Notes: generated by a model not told the origin, from the sequence alone. DNA of 64,000 bases from Anaerocolumna aminovalerica (GCF_900115365.1 NZ_FOWD01000007.1:62001-126000); one strand, 5' to 3'; shown: positions 8,976 through 18,925, counted from the stretch's first letter. Numbers and translations: made by a program.

Positions 8976-9052
8976 CCTAAGATAACCTGACATATAAAAT
9001 GTGTTTTTACATTCTATGTGTAAGATTATTGGGTTACCTGGGTGGTTTTTTT
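8960..9052 (+). terminator. Riboswitch-controlled terminator of purH leader
   Basis: The 3' part of the aptamer (ACCGCCTGGGCAGCC, from 8963) can pair with GGGTTACCTGGGTGGT at 9031-9046, followed by a run of T. Pairing would consume the aptamer's second conserved block, so ligand binding and termination are mutually exclusive, as in known ZTP switches. Confidence 0.8.
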
Positions 9053-9146
9053 ATTTGAGTTTTGAAGAATAAGGTGACAGCATTATGTCTGAATGGTTGA
9101 AAAGAATTTAATTTTTCAAATACTTTGAAAGGAGCACATTATTTAA

Positions 9147-10700
9147 ATGAGAGCATTAGTTAGTGTATCAGACAAAACTGGTATTGTAGATTTTACTAAG
9201 GAATTAGCAGCACTGGGAATTGAGATTATTTCTACAGGGGGAACCTATAACAAATTAAAAGAAGCAGGGGTGCCTGCTATAGAAATCTCTGAATTAACAG
9301 GATTCCCGGAATGTTTGGAGGGACGTGTGAAAACATTACATCCCATAGTCCATGCAGGTCTATTGGCAATGAAAAGTAAGCCGGAACATATGAATCAACT
9401 GGCTGACTTAAAGATTCAAACCATTGATATGGCAGTTGTTAACTTATATCCCTTTAAGGCAACTATTTTAAAAGAAGGTGTTACCAGAGAGGAAGCCATT
9501 GAAAATATTGATATAGGCGGTCCAACAATGCTTCGTTCTGCAGCAAAAAATTATCAGGACGTAACAGTTGTAGTAGACCCAAGAGATTACGAAAAGGTAC
9601 TAAGGGAATTAAAAGAAAAGAAAGAAGTGTCTTTAGATACTAAGTTCTATCTGATGCAAAAAGTATTTATGCACACTTCTCATTATGATACTATGATTGC
9701 TGATTACCTAAAGAAGCAACGGAATGATTATGAAATGCCGGAAACTTTAACTATGACCTTTGAGAAAGTACAGGATATGCGTTATGGTGAAAATCCTCAC
9801 CAAAAAGCAGCATTTTATAGAGAGATTGGAAAGAAAACAGGTTCTATTACCGATGCAGTACAAGTAAACGGCAAAGAATTATCCTTCAATAATATAAATG
9901 ATACAAACGGTGCTCTTGAATTGCTAAAAGAATTCACAGAACCTACTGTTGTGGCTTGTAAACATGGAAACCCATGCGGCGTGGGAAGTGGAGATACTAT
10001 ATTGGATGCATGGAAGAAAGCTTTTGCGGCAGATAAAGTATCCATATACGGCGGAATCGTAGTGGTAAACAGAGAAGTTACCCTTGCCCTTGCGGAAGAG
10101 ATGAAACAGGTATTCTTAGAAGTAGTAGCAGCGCCTAAGTTTGAAAAGGAAGCTTTGGAATTATTACAAACAAAGAAAAATGTTCGTTTATTGGAATTAA
10201 AAGATATTGGTGTTCCTCAAGACGAAAACGCATACGATTTAAAAAAAGTAAATGGGGGATTAATCGTTCAAACTATTGACAGCAAATTGTTAGTAGAAGA
10301 GGAATTAAAAGTAGTAACCCATCGAATTCCTACGGACAAAGAAATGGAGGACTTAAGATTTGCCTGGAAGGTTGTTAAATTCGTTAAGTCCAATGGTATT
10401 GCTCTGGCTAAAGACAAACAGACAGTAGGAATCGGTCCGGGACAGGTAAACCGTGTGTGGGCAGCAAAACAAAGCATAGAACATGCAGAAGAATTAATTG
10501 ATCCGGATGCAACAAAAGGAGCAGTACTTGCTTCCGATGCATTCTTCCCATTTGATGACTGTGTTGAAGCAGCACACCAGGCAGGTATTACAGCTATTAT
10601 ACAACCTGGAGGTTCTATTCGTGATGATGATTCTATTAAAAAATGCAACGAATATGGAATTGCCATGGTATTTACCGGAATGAGACATTTTAAGCATTAA
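9147..10700 (+). CDS. purH: Bifunctional AICAR formyltransferase / IMP cyclohydrolase
   Basis: PurH catalyses the last two steps of IMP synthesis: formylation of AICAR (ZMP) and ring closure. At 517 residues it is full length. The IMP cyclohydrolase domain occupies about residues 1-190 ([50 protein letters not shown]) and the formyltransferase domain the rest ([20 protein letters not shown] with the catalytic Lys-His, and [13 protein letters not shown]). It is a single gene under a ZTP riboswitch, so it rises when ZMP/ZTP accumulates, for example under folate shortage. The other pur genes in the window (51719-55367, 61542) lie elsewhere. The Shine-Dalgarno (AAAGGAG) is rather far from the ATG. 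Confidence 0.97.
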   Translation: MRALVSVSDKTGIVDFTKELAALGIEIISTGGTYNKLKEAGVPAIEISELTGFPECLEGRVKTLHPIVHAGLLAMKSKPEHMNQLADLKIQTIDMAVVNLYPFKATILKEGVTREEAIENIDIGGPTMLRSAAKNYQDVTVVVDPRDYEKVLRELKEKKEVSLDTKFYLMQKVFMHTSHYDTMIADYLKKQRNDYEMPETLTMTFEKVQDMRYGENPHQKAAFYREIGKKTGSITDAVQVNGKELSFNNINDTNGALELLKEFTEPTVVACKHGNPCGVGSGDTILDAWKKAFAADKVSIYGGIVVVNREVTLALAEEMKQVFLEVVAAPKFEKEALELLQTKKNVRLLELKDIGVPQDENAYDLKKVNGGLIVQTIDSKLLVEEELKVVTHRIPTDKEMEDLRFAWKVVKFVKSNGIALAKDKQTVGIGPGQVNRVWAAKQSIEHAEELIDPDATKGAVLASDAFFPFDDCVEAAHQAGITAIIQPGGSIRDDDSIKKCNEYGIAMVFTGMRHFKH

Positions 10701-10708
10701 AAAAAATT

Positions 10709-10756
10709 GGCGCACTATATTATAACTTAAAAGTTATAGTACAGTGCGCCTTTGTT
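10709..10756. terminator. Bidirectional terminator between convergent genes
   Basis: GGCGCACT...TATAACTT pairs with AAGTTATA...AGTGCGCC across a two-base loop (10709-10750). T runs follow on both strands (TTTGTT on plus, a long T run on minus), serving purH and the convergent gene at 10763. Confidence 0.85.
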
Positions 10757-10762
10757 GCAGAT

Positions 10763-11659
10763 TTATGAGATAATACCATTTTCATCAAGTAATAGTATAC
10801 CATACCCTTTTCCGGGTTTTCTGCCCTTCTCCAGATATTCTGCAAATATTTTCTGCAATGAGGTGTCTCTTGGCAGGTCTTTGGGAAGTTTATTGGCATC
10901 TTTACCAAAAATTCGCCAGGCATCATGGAATTCATCTGTGTATGCATGTATATAAGAGAAGTCGTTCATAAAACCCCGTATATTGGAATGTGCCGGAAGT
11001 ATATCTTTTAATTCAGGATATAAAAGCCAGGAACTGCAAACTACAGGTATTGGCCTGCCCACAAAGTCCTTTTTGTAAAATTCATAAGCCTTATGATAGG
11101 ACTCCATACGCTTATCTTCTGCAAAGGAGCCGGAAGCAGGAATATGCATATTGATTACTTTATCATCTTTTTTTACAGTGAAGCCGCCTATGGAATATTC
11201 CTCTAATTGAAATATAGAGTATTCGTATTGCATGCGGCCTAAAGCGAACCGGGACATCTGATAAAACCGGGGAAACCATTCCCGTACAAAAGTACCCCAG
11301 ATACCGTATAACTGATAACATTCATTTAATTTACAGGTAAGATCTTCTACCGTATTCCAGTAAATATCTTCCGAGATATTTCTCTCATGATAAAGCTTTA
11401 ATAATGGTTTACAGCTTAATACTAATAATAGCATGGACATAATATAGCTGTGAACACTCATGTCTTTTGCTAATATATCTATTTGTTCAAAGGCTTGTAT
11501 AGTGAAATTATTCATAAACATACTAATTAGGGAATCCATCCGATTCTTGTAATCAGAATCCATCAATATTTTCCCATACAGTTCTTGAAAGACTTCTTGC
11601 GCTTCTTTCGGAAAATTATCTTTTTCTAAAAAATAAATTAAAAATTCCTGCTCATTCAT
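10763..11659 (-). CDS. Conserved protein, possibly acyltransferase-like (NAT_N/GNAT_C type)
   Basis: This 298-residue soluble protein has no signal peptide or membrane span. The N-terminal half is helical (NEQEFLIYFLEKDNFPKEAQEVF) and the C-terminal half has strand-like motifs: NMHIPASGSF, a YHKAYEFYKKDF helix, PVVCSSWLLYPEL and a closing FMNDFSYIHAY. I recall this pattern from proteins annotated as acyltransferase-domain (N-terminal NAT plus GNAT-like C-terminal domain), but the match is from memory. The gene stands alone, convergent with purH and divergent from the carbohydrate locus. The function is not known. Confidence 0.5.
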   Translation of the reverse strand: MNEQEFLIYFLEKDNFPKEAQEVFQELYGKILMDSDYKNRMDSLISMFMNNFTIQAFEQIDILAKDMSVHSYIMSMLLLVLSCKPLLKLYHERNISEDIYWNTVEDLTCKLNECYQLYGIWGTFVREWFPRFYQMSRFALGRMQYEYSIFQLEEYSIGGFTVKKDDKVINMHIPASGSFAEDKRMESYHKAYEFYKKDFVGRPIPVVCSSWLLYPELKDILPAHSNIRGFMNDFSYIHAYTDEFHDAWRIFGKDANKLPKDLPRDTSLQKIFAEYLEKGRKPGKGYGILLLDENGIIS

Positions 11660-11886
11660 CTGATTTCACCCATCCTTTCATATTTACCCGGCAATTTATT
11701 TATATAATCTGTCTTTACATTATTTTATATAGAGCCAATGATTTGTCAATATTTATTTAAGGAATAGCAATATTGAGTAATTTTTCACCTCTTTTTCGAC
11801 AAGATTGCGTTAGTAATAGTAATAGATATTTGTTAGAATCAGAATAGATTTAATACATTATTACCAAAAAGGAAGGAGACGGTGTT

Positions 11887-13110
11887 ATGAAGGTAATTAT
11901 TTTAGGAGCCGGAGGCAGAGGAAGAAATTACACAAGATTTTGCAGGCAATATGGTGCTGAAATTGTTGGTATTGCTGATCCGGACACTAAGAAATTAGAA
12001 AAACTGGCGATGGATTTTAATATAAGTGAAGATAAAATGTTTCACGATTGGGCAGAAATAATGGCCAAAGAGAAATTTGCAGATGCTGTTATTAATGCAA
12101 CACCGGACAAGGTTCATTATGTATCTACAATGGAGGCATTGGAGAAAGGATACCATGTTCTATTAGAAAAGCCTATGTCCGATAATGAGCAGGAATGTAT
12201 CAACATGGTTGAAAAAGCAGAAAAGAAAAATGTAATTCTCATGGTGTGTCATGTATTACGTTATGCACCTTTTTTTGAAAAATTAAAGGAAATTATTGAT
12301 GAAGAGCGAATCGGACAGCTTGTTAATATAGAAATGACTGAAAATTGTGCTTATTGGCATTTCGTACATTCATATGTAAGAGGTGTTTTTCGAAACGAAA
12401 CAATATCCAGTCCTTTTATATTGGCTAAATCTTGTCATGATTTAGACTTAATCGGTTACCTGACCGGTAAGAAATGTTTGTCCGTGGTCTCGGAGGGAAA
12501 TCTTAAATATTACAGGAAAGAGAATGCACCGGAAGGTGCACCTGATTATTGCCTTGATGGATGTCCTCATGAAACTACATGTCCTTACTTTGCACCAAGG
12601 TTGTATTTGAAACAGATATCTTTAGTTGGCTGGCCTACTCAAACTATATCTGCTGATACTTCCTTTGCAGCCAGATATGAGGCATTAAAAAATGGACAAT
12701 ATGGACGCTGTGTATTTCATTGTGACAATGATGTGTGTGATCATCAAACCGCAATTTTTAATATGGAAGATGGATTAATAGCCTCTTTCAACATGACGGG
12801 CTTTTCAAGTGAAAATACCAGGACATTACGGTTTTATGGCACAAAGGGAGATATTCGCGGACATTTAGAACGGGGAGAATTGGAAGTGTTTGACTTTTTA
12901 ACAAAAGAAAAAGAGGTAATCAAAATCCAATATGAAACCATTCAATCAGGTCACGGAGGGGGAGATTTAAGACTTTTATATGACTTCCTGGATGGAGTTG
13001 ACAAAAAAGGAACAAATCTAAAAACCCTGGCACGTTTATCCCTGCAAAGCCATTTAATGGCATTTGCCGCCGAAAGATCGAGAAAAGAAGGCAAACGGAT
13101 TTATTTATAA
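11887..13110 (+). CDS. Gfo/Idh/MocA-family oxidoreductase with Cys cluster (first copy)
   Basis: This 407-residue NAD(P)-dependent dehydrogenase family protein has an N-terminal Rossmann fold with VIILGAGGRGR and the conserved EKP motif in HVLLEKPMSD. A second-domain CHDLDLIGYL motif takes the place of the usual catalytic His-Asp helix. An extra cysteine cluster (CLDGCPHETTCPY, about residues 216-228) sits in the substrate domain and looks metal-binding; such clusters occur in a subset of Gfo/Idh proteins near glycan genes. Shine-Dalgarno AAGGAGA precedes the ATG. It is first in a run with an esterase, a second Gfo/Idh and an ABC importer, so oxidation of an imported sugar or glycoside is likely. 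Substrate is unknown. Confidence 0.88.
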   Translation: MKVIILGAGGRGRNYTRFCRQYGAEIVGIADPDTKKLEKLAMDFNISEDKMFHDWAEIMAKEKFADAVINATPDKVHYVSTMEALEKGYHVLLEKPMSDNEQECINMVEKAEKKNVILMVCHVLRYAPFFEKLKEIIDEERIGQLVNIEMTENCAYWHFVHSYVRGVFRNETISSPFILAKSCHDLDLIGYLTGKKCLSVVSEGNLKYYRKENAPEGAPDYCLDGCPHETTCPYFAPRLYLKQISLVGWPTQTISADTSFAARYEALKNGQYGRCVFHCDNDVCDHQTAIFNMEDGLIASFNMTGFSSENTRTLRFYGTKGDIRGHLERGELEVFDFLTKEKEVIKIQYETIQSGHGGGDLRLLYDFLDGVDKKGTNLKTLARLSLQSHLMAFAAERSRKEGKRIYL

Positions 13111-13127
13111 GGAGAAAGGGGTTTGCT

Positions 13128-15119
13128 ATGACTATAAGAGAATTTGAAAATTATGATCCCTCTCATTTTTATGATATGAAAAGTCAGCTTAAGGATTATA
13201 TCTATGATAGAACACGTAAGTCCTTGGAAAAGGGTAGAATCCACCGTTCTCAGATAAGCACAAAAGAACAGCTTAAGAAGCGGCAGGCTTATATTAGAAA
13301 ATTGTTCTTAGACTCTTTGGGAGGCATTCCATCTTGTGAAACACCTTTAAAGCCTCAAGTTACGGGTACTATAACAGGGAATGGATTCCATATTGAAAAA
13401 GTGATTTATCAATCAAGACCGGATTGTTTTGTAACGGCTAACCTGTATATTCCTAATGGATTGCAAAAGCCCTCCGGGGCAGTTTTGTTCCTTTGCGGCC
13501 ATGATCCGCTGGCTAAACATAGTGAGGAGTATCAGATGGTATGCCAATGTCTTACTAAAAGAGGGCTTATCGTGTTAGCTTTGGATCCCATTGGGCAAGG
13601 GGAACGGCTTAGCTATTATGACAATGGAATAGAAGTAATAAATCAGGGAACCACGGAACATACCCATGCAGGATTTCAATGCCTTATGACAGGGTATCCC
13701 TCTGCCAGATATTTTCTCCATGATGCCCTGCGGGGAATTGATTATCTGCTGACCCGCCCTGAAGTAGATCCGGCAAATATTGGAGTAACCGGCAATTCAG
13801 GGGGAGGAACCCAGACCAGTATGCTTATGCTGTGGGATGACAGGGTCAAAGCTTTTGCTCCCGGAACATTTATTACAGGTTATGAAGAAAATTTGTTGAC
13901 AGGGGTACCTCAGGATGCCGAGCAAAACTGGCCAGGGTTAATTCAATATGGTTTTGATCATGAAGATATACTGTTAAGTGTTGCACCAAAGCCTGTTGCA
14001 GTTTTGGCAGCATCCTATGATTTCTTTCCAATAGAAGGAACCAGAAAAACCGTGGAAGCAGCCCGAAAATATTGGGAAATATGGGGTAAGGAAGAAGATT
14101 TACATTATATAGAGGATGTTTCAAAACATAGCTATTCTTATCAGCTAGCACAGGCAGCTGGGGAATTTTTTGCAAAGACATTGGGAGTTACTGCCGGAGA
14201 GGCAATTCCTTACGAAGATATAAAACTTTTTGAACAGTCGGAACTTTGGTGTACCGGTAAAGGGCAAATCAGAGAGGAGAGAAAGAACACAAGATTTATT
14301 TTTGAAGAAAATCTAACATTGTTAACCCGGCTGCAGGAGGAAAGAGAAATTCAGGAGGAGGAAAACAGAAAAAAGGACAGAGTATATAACTGGCTAAAGG
14401 AACAAGTCTTTTATCAGCGTGTTCCATGTCCTGTAAATTTAAGAGATATTGGGGAATTCGACTATTATAATTTGTCGGTTAAATCTTATATATGGAGATC
14501 CCAGGAAAGAATAATGAATCATTGTCTTGCTTTTAAAGACCATACCTTTCATAATACAGCATCCTGTCCCATAATTGCTGTTTGGGATGGAGGAACCGGC
14601 AAATTAGAGGAGCATATAGATTGGATCAAAGGACAGTGCCAAAAAGGAAAAACAATATTTGTTTTAAATACTTCCGGTGTTGGAGGGATTTCGCCATATC
14701 CTATAGGAATCCGCGGCATGGGGGATATGTTTGGGACCATGTATAAACTTGCAGATGATCTGATCCGGTTTGGAGATAGCTTATGTGCACTGCGTATATA
14801 TGATGTAATTCGAATGGTGGATATGCTGCAGGAATTTGACGGAACGGATCATGAGAACATCCATATATATGCTCATGGAAAACAGGGTGTGTATGGTATT
14901 TTGGCAGCATTTATTGACAAAAGAATAAAAAACCTATCCATAGAACAGCCTATGCCAAGTTACGGGAGCTGGGTAGGTGACCGCTGTTATACTATGGAAG
15001 ATGCTATGAGCATTATCTTACCTCAGGCCCTTAAATTTTTTGACCTGGATGAAATATATGAATGGTTGATGAAGGAAGAAAGATTGGAACAACCTTTAAG
15101 AAAAGAAAGGGGAAAGTAG
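13128..15119 (+). CDS. Large alpha/beta-hydrolase (esterase-like) with degenerate second half
   Basis: The 663-residue protein has two hydrolase-like halves. In the first (about 60-350) an oxyanion strand AVLFLCGHDPLAKHS, a DPIGQGER turn and the nucleophile motif GNSGGG (Ser224) are followed by a candidate acid and His near the VSKHSYSYQL segment (about residue 330). The second half (about 420-640) repeats the fold pattern but has HGKQG where GxSxG would be expected, so it is probably inactive. No signal peptide is seen, so it acts inside the cell. It starts 17 bp after the first oxidoreductase and 94 bp before the second. Deacylation of an imported sugar is the simplest role; similar proteins are often annotated as acetylxylan-esterase-like. 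Confidence 0.75.
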   Translation: MTIREFENYDPSHFYDMKSQLKDYIYDRTRKSLEKGRIHRSQISTKEQLKKRQAYIRKLFLDSLGGIPSCETPLKPQVTGTITGNGFHIEKVIYQSRPDCFVTANLYIPNGLQKPSGAVLFLCGHDPLAKHSEEYQMVCQCLTKRGLIVLALDPIGQGERLSYYDNGIEVINQGTTEHTHAGFQCLMTGYPSARYFLHDALRGIDYLLTRPEVDPANIGVTGNSGGGTQTSMLMLWDDRVKAFAPGTFITGYEENLLTGVPQDAEQNWPGLIQYGFDHEDILLSVAPKPVAVLAASYDFFPIEGTRKTVEAARKYWEIWGKEEDLHYIEDVSKHSYSYQLAQAAGEFFAKTLGVTAGEAIPYEDIKLFEQSELWCTGKGQIREERKNTRFIFEENLTLLTRLQEEREIQEEENRKKDRVYNWLKEQVFYQRVPCPVNLRDIGEFDYYNLSVKSYIWRSQERIMNHCLAFKDHTFHNTASCPIIAVWDGGTGKLEEHIDWIKGQCQKGKTIFVLNTSGVGGISPYPIGIRGMGDMFGTMYKLADDLIRFGDSLCALRIYDVIRMVDMLQEFDGTDHENIHIYAHGKQGVYGILAAFIDKRIKNLSIEQPMPSYGSWVGDRCYTMEDAMSIILPQALKFFDLDEIYEWLMKEERLEQPLRKERGK

Positions 15120-15134
15120 GTTGAAAAGCAAGCT

Positions 15135-15213
15135 TTTTAACCGGCAATTTGTGCTGAAACACAAAATTGCCATTATTATTAAAAGGTGCTGAAGCACCAG
15201 AATCGAGGTTAAA
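15135..15213 (+). repeat. Start-codon-linked two-hairpin repeat, copy C
   Basis: The first hairpin is GGCAATTTGTG (15143-15153) with CACAAAATTGCC (15160-15171). The second is GGTGC (15185-15189) with GCACC (15194-15198). AGAATCGAGGTTAAA then leads to ATG at 15214. GAGG is the only Shine-Dalgarno for the gene. Copy D at 49340 has the same arrangement with different arm bases that still pair. Confidence 0.75.
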
Positions 15214-16440
15214 ATGAAAAAATATGTTATAGCAGGCGCAGGCATGAGAGGTTACTACATGTTTGGAAAGCGCATTTTGGCAGAAGAATATAAAGATTAT
15301 GCTTCCATAGAAGGAATCTATGATATAAATCCGGTACGGGCCCGTGAGTTTGCAAAGGATTGCGGTGAGATTCCGGTATATGATGATTTTGACAAAATGC
15401 TGAAAGATGTGAGGCCGGATTATGTAATTGTAACCACGGTAGATTGTTATCATCATGAATACATCATAAAGGCTTTGGAAGCCGGATGTAATGTGATTTC
15501 AGAAAAGCCCATGACTATTGACCATGAAAAATGTAATGCAATCTTAGAAGCAGAGAAAAGAACAGGAAAGCAGGTACAAGTTACATTTAATATGCGGTTC
15601 ATGCCATATATGCAAAAGATTAAGGAATTGATACAAAGTGGGATTATTGGAAAAGTTCTTACCGTTGATCTGGAGTGGCATTTAGATACCAGACATGGTG
15701 CGGATTATTTTAGAAGATGGCATAGATATATTGAAAAAAGCGGCGGACTATTATTACATAAATCAACACACCATTTTGACATTATTAATTGGTGGCTGAA
15801 TTCTTATCCGGAGGAAGTAAGTGCATTGGGAACCAGGAACTTTTATGGACCTGTCCGGGAAGAAAGAGGTACCAGATGTTTAACCTGCCGGTATAAAGAC
15901 ACCTGTGAATTTTACTGGAATATAGAAGACGGAGGAGATCCTTTTTACAAGAGATTCTACCTTGAAGCAGAACATGAGGATGGTTACATCAGAGATTCCT
16001 GCGTTTTTGATGAAAGCATTGATATTTATGATAATATGGCGGTGAATGTAAAGTATAAATCAGGAGCATTGTTATCCTATTCCCTTATTGCTCACAGTCC
16101 CTATGAGGGATGGAATGCTTCCATTAATGGAAGCGAAGGAAGGCTTGAGGTTGGCGAAATCTATTCCGGACATGGTGAAGAAGATAACTGCAATCATATA
16201 AAGTTTTATAATAGAAAGGGAGAACTGATCACCTATGATATTCCCAAATTAAAGGGCAGCCATGGCGGAGGAGATGATAAGCTGATACGAATGCTGATTA
16301 AGAATGACATAAAGGATGACCTGGGAGTTTTTGCTGCTTCTATAGATGGTGCGATGTCCTTACTAATAGGTGCCGCAGCCAATATTTCCATTACAAAGAA
16401 GCAAGTTGTTAGTATTGAGGATTTGTTGAAACGCCCATGA
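15214..16440 (+). CDS. Gfo/Idh/MocA-family oxidoreductase with Cys cluster (second copy)
   Basis: The 408-residue protein has the same architecture as the one at 11887 but is clearly diverged. The nucleotide-binding loop is VIAGAGMRGYYM, the EKP motif is VISEKPMTID, and the active-site helix has KSTHHFDIINWWL with the expected His-Asp. A cysteine cluster CLTCRYKDTC (about residues 227-236) again interrupts the substrate domain. Two different oxidoreductases around one esterase suggest successive or paired oxidation and reduction steps on the same substrate. The start is the ATG following the repeat with its GAGG. An ABC importer starts 46 bp after the stop. Confidence 0.9.
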   Translation: MKKYVIAGAGMRGYYMFGKRILAEEYKDYASIEGIYDINPVRAREFAKDCGEIPVYDDFDKMLKDVRPDYVIVTTVDCYHHEYIIKALEAGCNVISEKPMTIDHEKCNAILEAEKRTGKQVQVTFNMRFMPYMQKIKELIQSGIIGKVLTVDLEWHLDTRHGADYFRRWHRYIEKSGGLLLHKSTHHFDIINWWLNSYPEEVSALGTRNFYGPVREERGTRCLTCRYKDTCEFYWNIEDGGDPFYKRFYLEAEHEDGYIRDSCVFDESIDIYDNMAVNVKYKSGALLSYSLIAHSPYEGWNASINGSEGRLEVGEIYSGHGEEDNCNHIKFYNRKGELITYDIPKLKGSHGGGDDKLIRMLIKNDIKDDLGVFAASIDGAMSLLIGAAANISITKKQVVSIEDLLKRP

Positions 16441-16486
16441 TAAATATTAGGGTTTTCATATAATAATTTTAAAAGGAGAGGTAAAT

Positions 16487-17860
16487 ATGAAGAGAAGATT
16501 AATTAGTGTATTACTTATTATGGTGATGGCAATGTCACTATTAAGTGGATGTGGTCCTTCATCCGGGAAAGAAGAAACTAAAACAACGGATCAATCCGTT
16601 TCCGGTACAAAAGAAGAAAATAAGACAGAAGAAGAGAAGAAAGAAGAATCAAAACCAGTTACCCTAACCATTGGATTACCGGGAGGTTATGATGTAACCA
16701 GCAAAGAGATTATTGACGGTTTCAGAGCTGCATACCCTCATATTACTCTTGTAATTGATGAAGCACCCTGGGGTGATTTTACAAAGAAAATAACAACACA
16801 AATAGCCGGCGGTAATGCGCCTGATATTTGGTTCCAGGAAAATGCTGCTGTATTAGGCTATGGTGATATGGGTGCCGCAGAAGATTTAATGCCTTATATT
16901 AAAAGAGATTTAAAGTTAGAGGAGTATGCATCAAATCTTTTCTCGGCTCAGGAAGGTGAAAAGGTTTGGGGTGTACCCCATGGGGGCAATCCTATTGCAT
17001 TAGCTTATAACAAAGATATATTTGATGCTGCAAATGTTCCCTATCCTACCGATGACTGGACCTATGAAGATATGATTGAAGCCGCAAAACTACTTACAAA
17101 GGATACAAATGGGGATGGTACAACAGATGTTTATGGCTTGCTTACAGCAGGAGGAATTACAGACGGATGGTTCCCATGGATTAATTCTGCCGGCGGTCAG
17201 GCTTTAGATGAAACAAAGAGAAATGCTGTTTTCAACGATGAGAAATCCCTGAAAGGTATAACAGAATGGGTTAATACGATTCATACTTACAAAATAAGTC
17301 CATCCCGTTCAACTAATAATGAACTTGGGGGAACGGCTCAGATGTTTGGCAACGGAATGGGAGCTATGATGTTTTTACAATATAGCTTAGGAAGTGCTGT
17401 GTTAAATACAAACTTCCCGGATTTAAATTATGATACCGCTAAGATTCCTTTAACATTCGATGGAAGTGAAAGGGTTGTTCCTAATGTCAGCAACACCTGG
17501 CTGATCTTCTCAAAAGCAAAGGAAGATAACAAAGAAGCAGCATGGACATTTTTAAAATATTACTTGAGTGCGGATGTACAAAAGCTTGTTGCGGAAAGCG
17601 GCTCTACTATTCCGGTTAACAAAGAAGCACTTGCATATGTGGATACATTACAATCCAAACCATTAAATAAAAAGGCTTATACCGAAGGCGTTGATGTAGC
17701 CGGTGTAACTTTGGATGAGAATAAATGCTGGAATGAATGGAGAACAGCGGCACAGCCGATTTTTAACGACATAATGGACGGGAAAACCGATCCCCAGACA
17801 GGATTAAATCAAATAAAGACAGATGTTCAAAAGATACTGGATGAAAATTTTAATGAATAG
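16487..17860 (+). CDS. Sugar ABC transporter substrate-binding lipoprotein
   Basis: The 457-residue protein begins with a lipoprotein signal peptide (MKRRLISVLLIMVMAMS, lipobox LLSGC), so it is tethered to the outer face of the membrane. A Lys/Glu/Thr-rich linker (about 25-55) precedes a solute-binding family 1 fold (VTLTIGLPGGYD, AGGNAPDIWFQENAA, YNKDIFDAANVPYPTDDWTYEDM). This is the binding component of a CUT1-type carbohydrate importer with the two permeases that follow. Shine-Dalgarno is AAAGGAGAGG. A structured spacer (17870-17998) separates it from the first permease and probably sets a higher level for the binding protein. Confidence 0.95.
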   Translation: MKRRLISVLLIMVMAMSLLSGCGPSSGKEETKTTDQSVSGTKEENKTEEEKKEESKPVTLTIGLPGGYDVTSKEIIDGFRAAYPHITLVIDEAPWGDFTKKITTQIAGGNAPDIWFQENAAVLGYGDMGAAEDLMPYIKRDLKLEEYASNLFSAQEGEKVWGVPHGGNPIALAYNKDIFDAANVPYPTDDWTYEDMIEAAKLLTKDTNGDGTTDVYGLLTAGGITDGWFPWINSAGGQALDETKRNAVFNDEKSLKGITEWVNTIHTYKISPSRSTNNELGGTAQMFGNGMGAMMFLQYSLGSAVLNTNFPDLNYDTAKIPLTFDGSERVVPNVSNTWLIFSKAKEDNKEAAWTFLKYYLSADVQKLVAESGSTIPVNKEALAYVDTLQSKPLNKKAYTEGVDVAGVTLDENKCWNEWRTAAQPIFNDIMDGKTDPQTGLNQIKTDVQKILDENFNE

Positions 17861-17869
17861 CTGAATAAT

Positions 17870-17998
17870 GGGAAAAGTCTCTGAATGTTAAGTGTAATAG
17901 TAATTAACATTACCATAAAATGTGATGGTGCTATTCTGAGCATCAGGAAGAAGCTGGAAAGTGCTAATTCTTAAGATGCTCAGAAGCAGGGATTTTCT
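17870..17998 (+). promoter_or_regulatory. Structured intercistronic RNA between binding protein and permeases
   Basis: GGAAAAGTCTCTG (from 17871) can pair with CAGGGATTTTCT (17986-17997), enclosing two more stems: one around 17896-17935 (AATAG with CTATT ends) and a perfect 9-bp stem CTGAGCATC (17936-17944) with GATGCTCAG (17975-17983). Stems after a binding-protein gene commonly stabilise its mRNA and lower read-through to the permeases. No long T run follows, so it is not a simple terminator. Confidence 0.6.
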
Positions 17999-18046
17999 AA
18001 CTTATGAGTTACAAGGAAATATACAATTTTAGTAAAGGAGGCTGCA

Positions 18047-18925
18047 ATGAGAAAAAGCAATTTTTGGGGCTTATTATTTGTTTCACCATTTATTATAGGA
18101 ATTATTGTTTTTTTTGTATTTCCTGTTTTATTTTCAGGATATATTTCTTTTACTAAATGGGATATGTTTAACCCGCCTAAATTTGTGGGATTGAAGAATT
18201 GGATTGATTCTGTAACTAATCCGGTTTTTTGGATTTCCTTCCGGAATGTTTTCTATTTTGCATTAATATTTGTACCCCTTCAAACCATCTTTGCTCTTAT
18301 TATTGCCCATATGTTAAATCACAAGATAAGATTAAAGGGATTTTTCAGAGCATGCTATTTTCTTCCTAATATAACCCCTTGGGTGGCAGGAGCTATTGTA
18401 TGGAAATTCTTATATGGCTATGATTTTGGTTTGATTAACCATATCTTAAGATTATTGGGACTAAACGGTTCTTACTGGTACGATAGTGAAAAGTGGTGGG
18501 TAGCTATTGGAAGTCTTGCTTTGATGAATGTATGGAAGGGTATGGGGCAAACCATGGTAATATTGCTGGCTGCCATGCAGAATGTACCAACAGAGATTGT
18601 GGAAGCGGCAAAAGCGGAAGGAGCAGGCAGAACCACCATATTTAGAAAAATCACAGTTCCCATGATATCTCCAATGGTATTTTTAACAATGATTTTATCA
18701 ACTATATCTGCATTTACAGCTTTTGATGTATTTCTTACTATGTTTGACGTATATTCTTTACCTGACAGAAATAGCGTTGTTAATCTGATGGTTTACAGGG
18801 AAGCATTTATGTACGGAAAAATGGGTCCGGCATCTACTCTTGCATGGATGTTGTTTATTATCATATTAATTATTACTGTGATACAAAGAAAGTTTGAAAA
18901 GAGGTGGGTGCATTATGAAAACTAA
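18047..18925 (+). CDS. Sugar ABC transporter permease (UgpA/MalF type)
   Basis: This 292-residue protein has about six membrane spans, the first at about residues 8-30. The cytoplasmic EAA loop EAAKAEGAGRTTIFRKITVP, which docks to the ATPase subunit, is at about 190-210. It forms a heterodimer with the next protein. No ATPase gene lies in this cluster, which is usual for CUT1 importers in Clostridia that share one MsmK/UgpC-type ATPase encoded elsewhere. Good Shine-Dalgarno (AAAGGAGG). The 3' end overlaps the next gene by 11 bp. Confidence 0.93.
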   Translation: MRKSNFWGLLFVSPFIIGIIVFFVFPVLFSGYISFTKWDMFNPPKFVGLKNWIDSVTNPVFWISFRNVFYFALIFVPLQTIFALIIAHMLNHKIRLKGFFRACYFLPNITPWVAGAIVWKFLYGYDFGLINHILRLLGLNGSYWYDSEKWWVAIGSLALMNVWKGMGQTMVILLAAMQNVPTEIVEAAKAEGAGRTTIFRKITVPMISPMVFLTMILSTISAFTAFDVFLTMFDVYSLPDRNSVVNLMVYREAFMYGKMGPASTLAWMLFIIILIITVIQRKFEKRWVHYEN

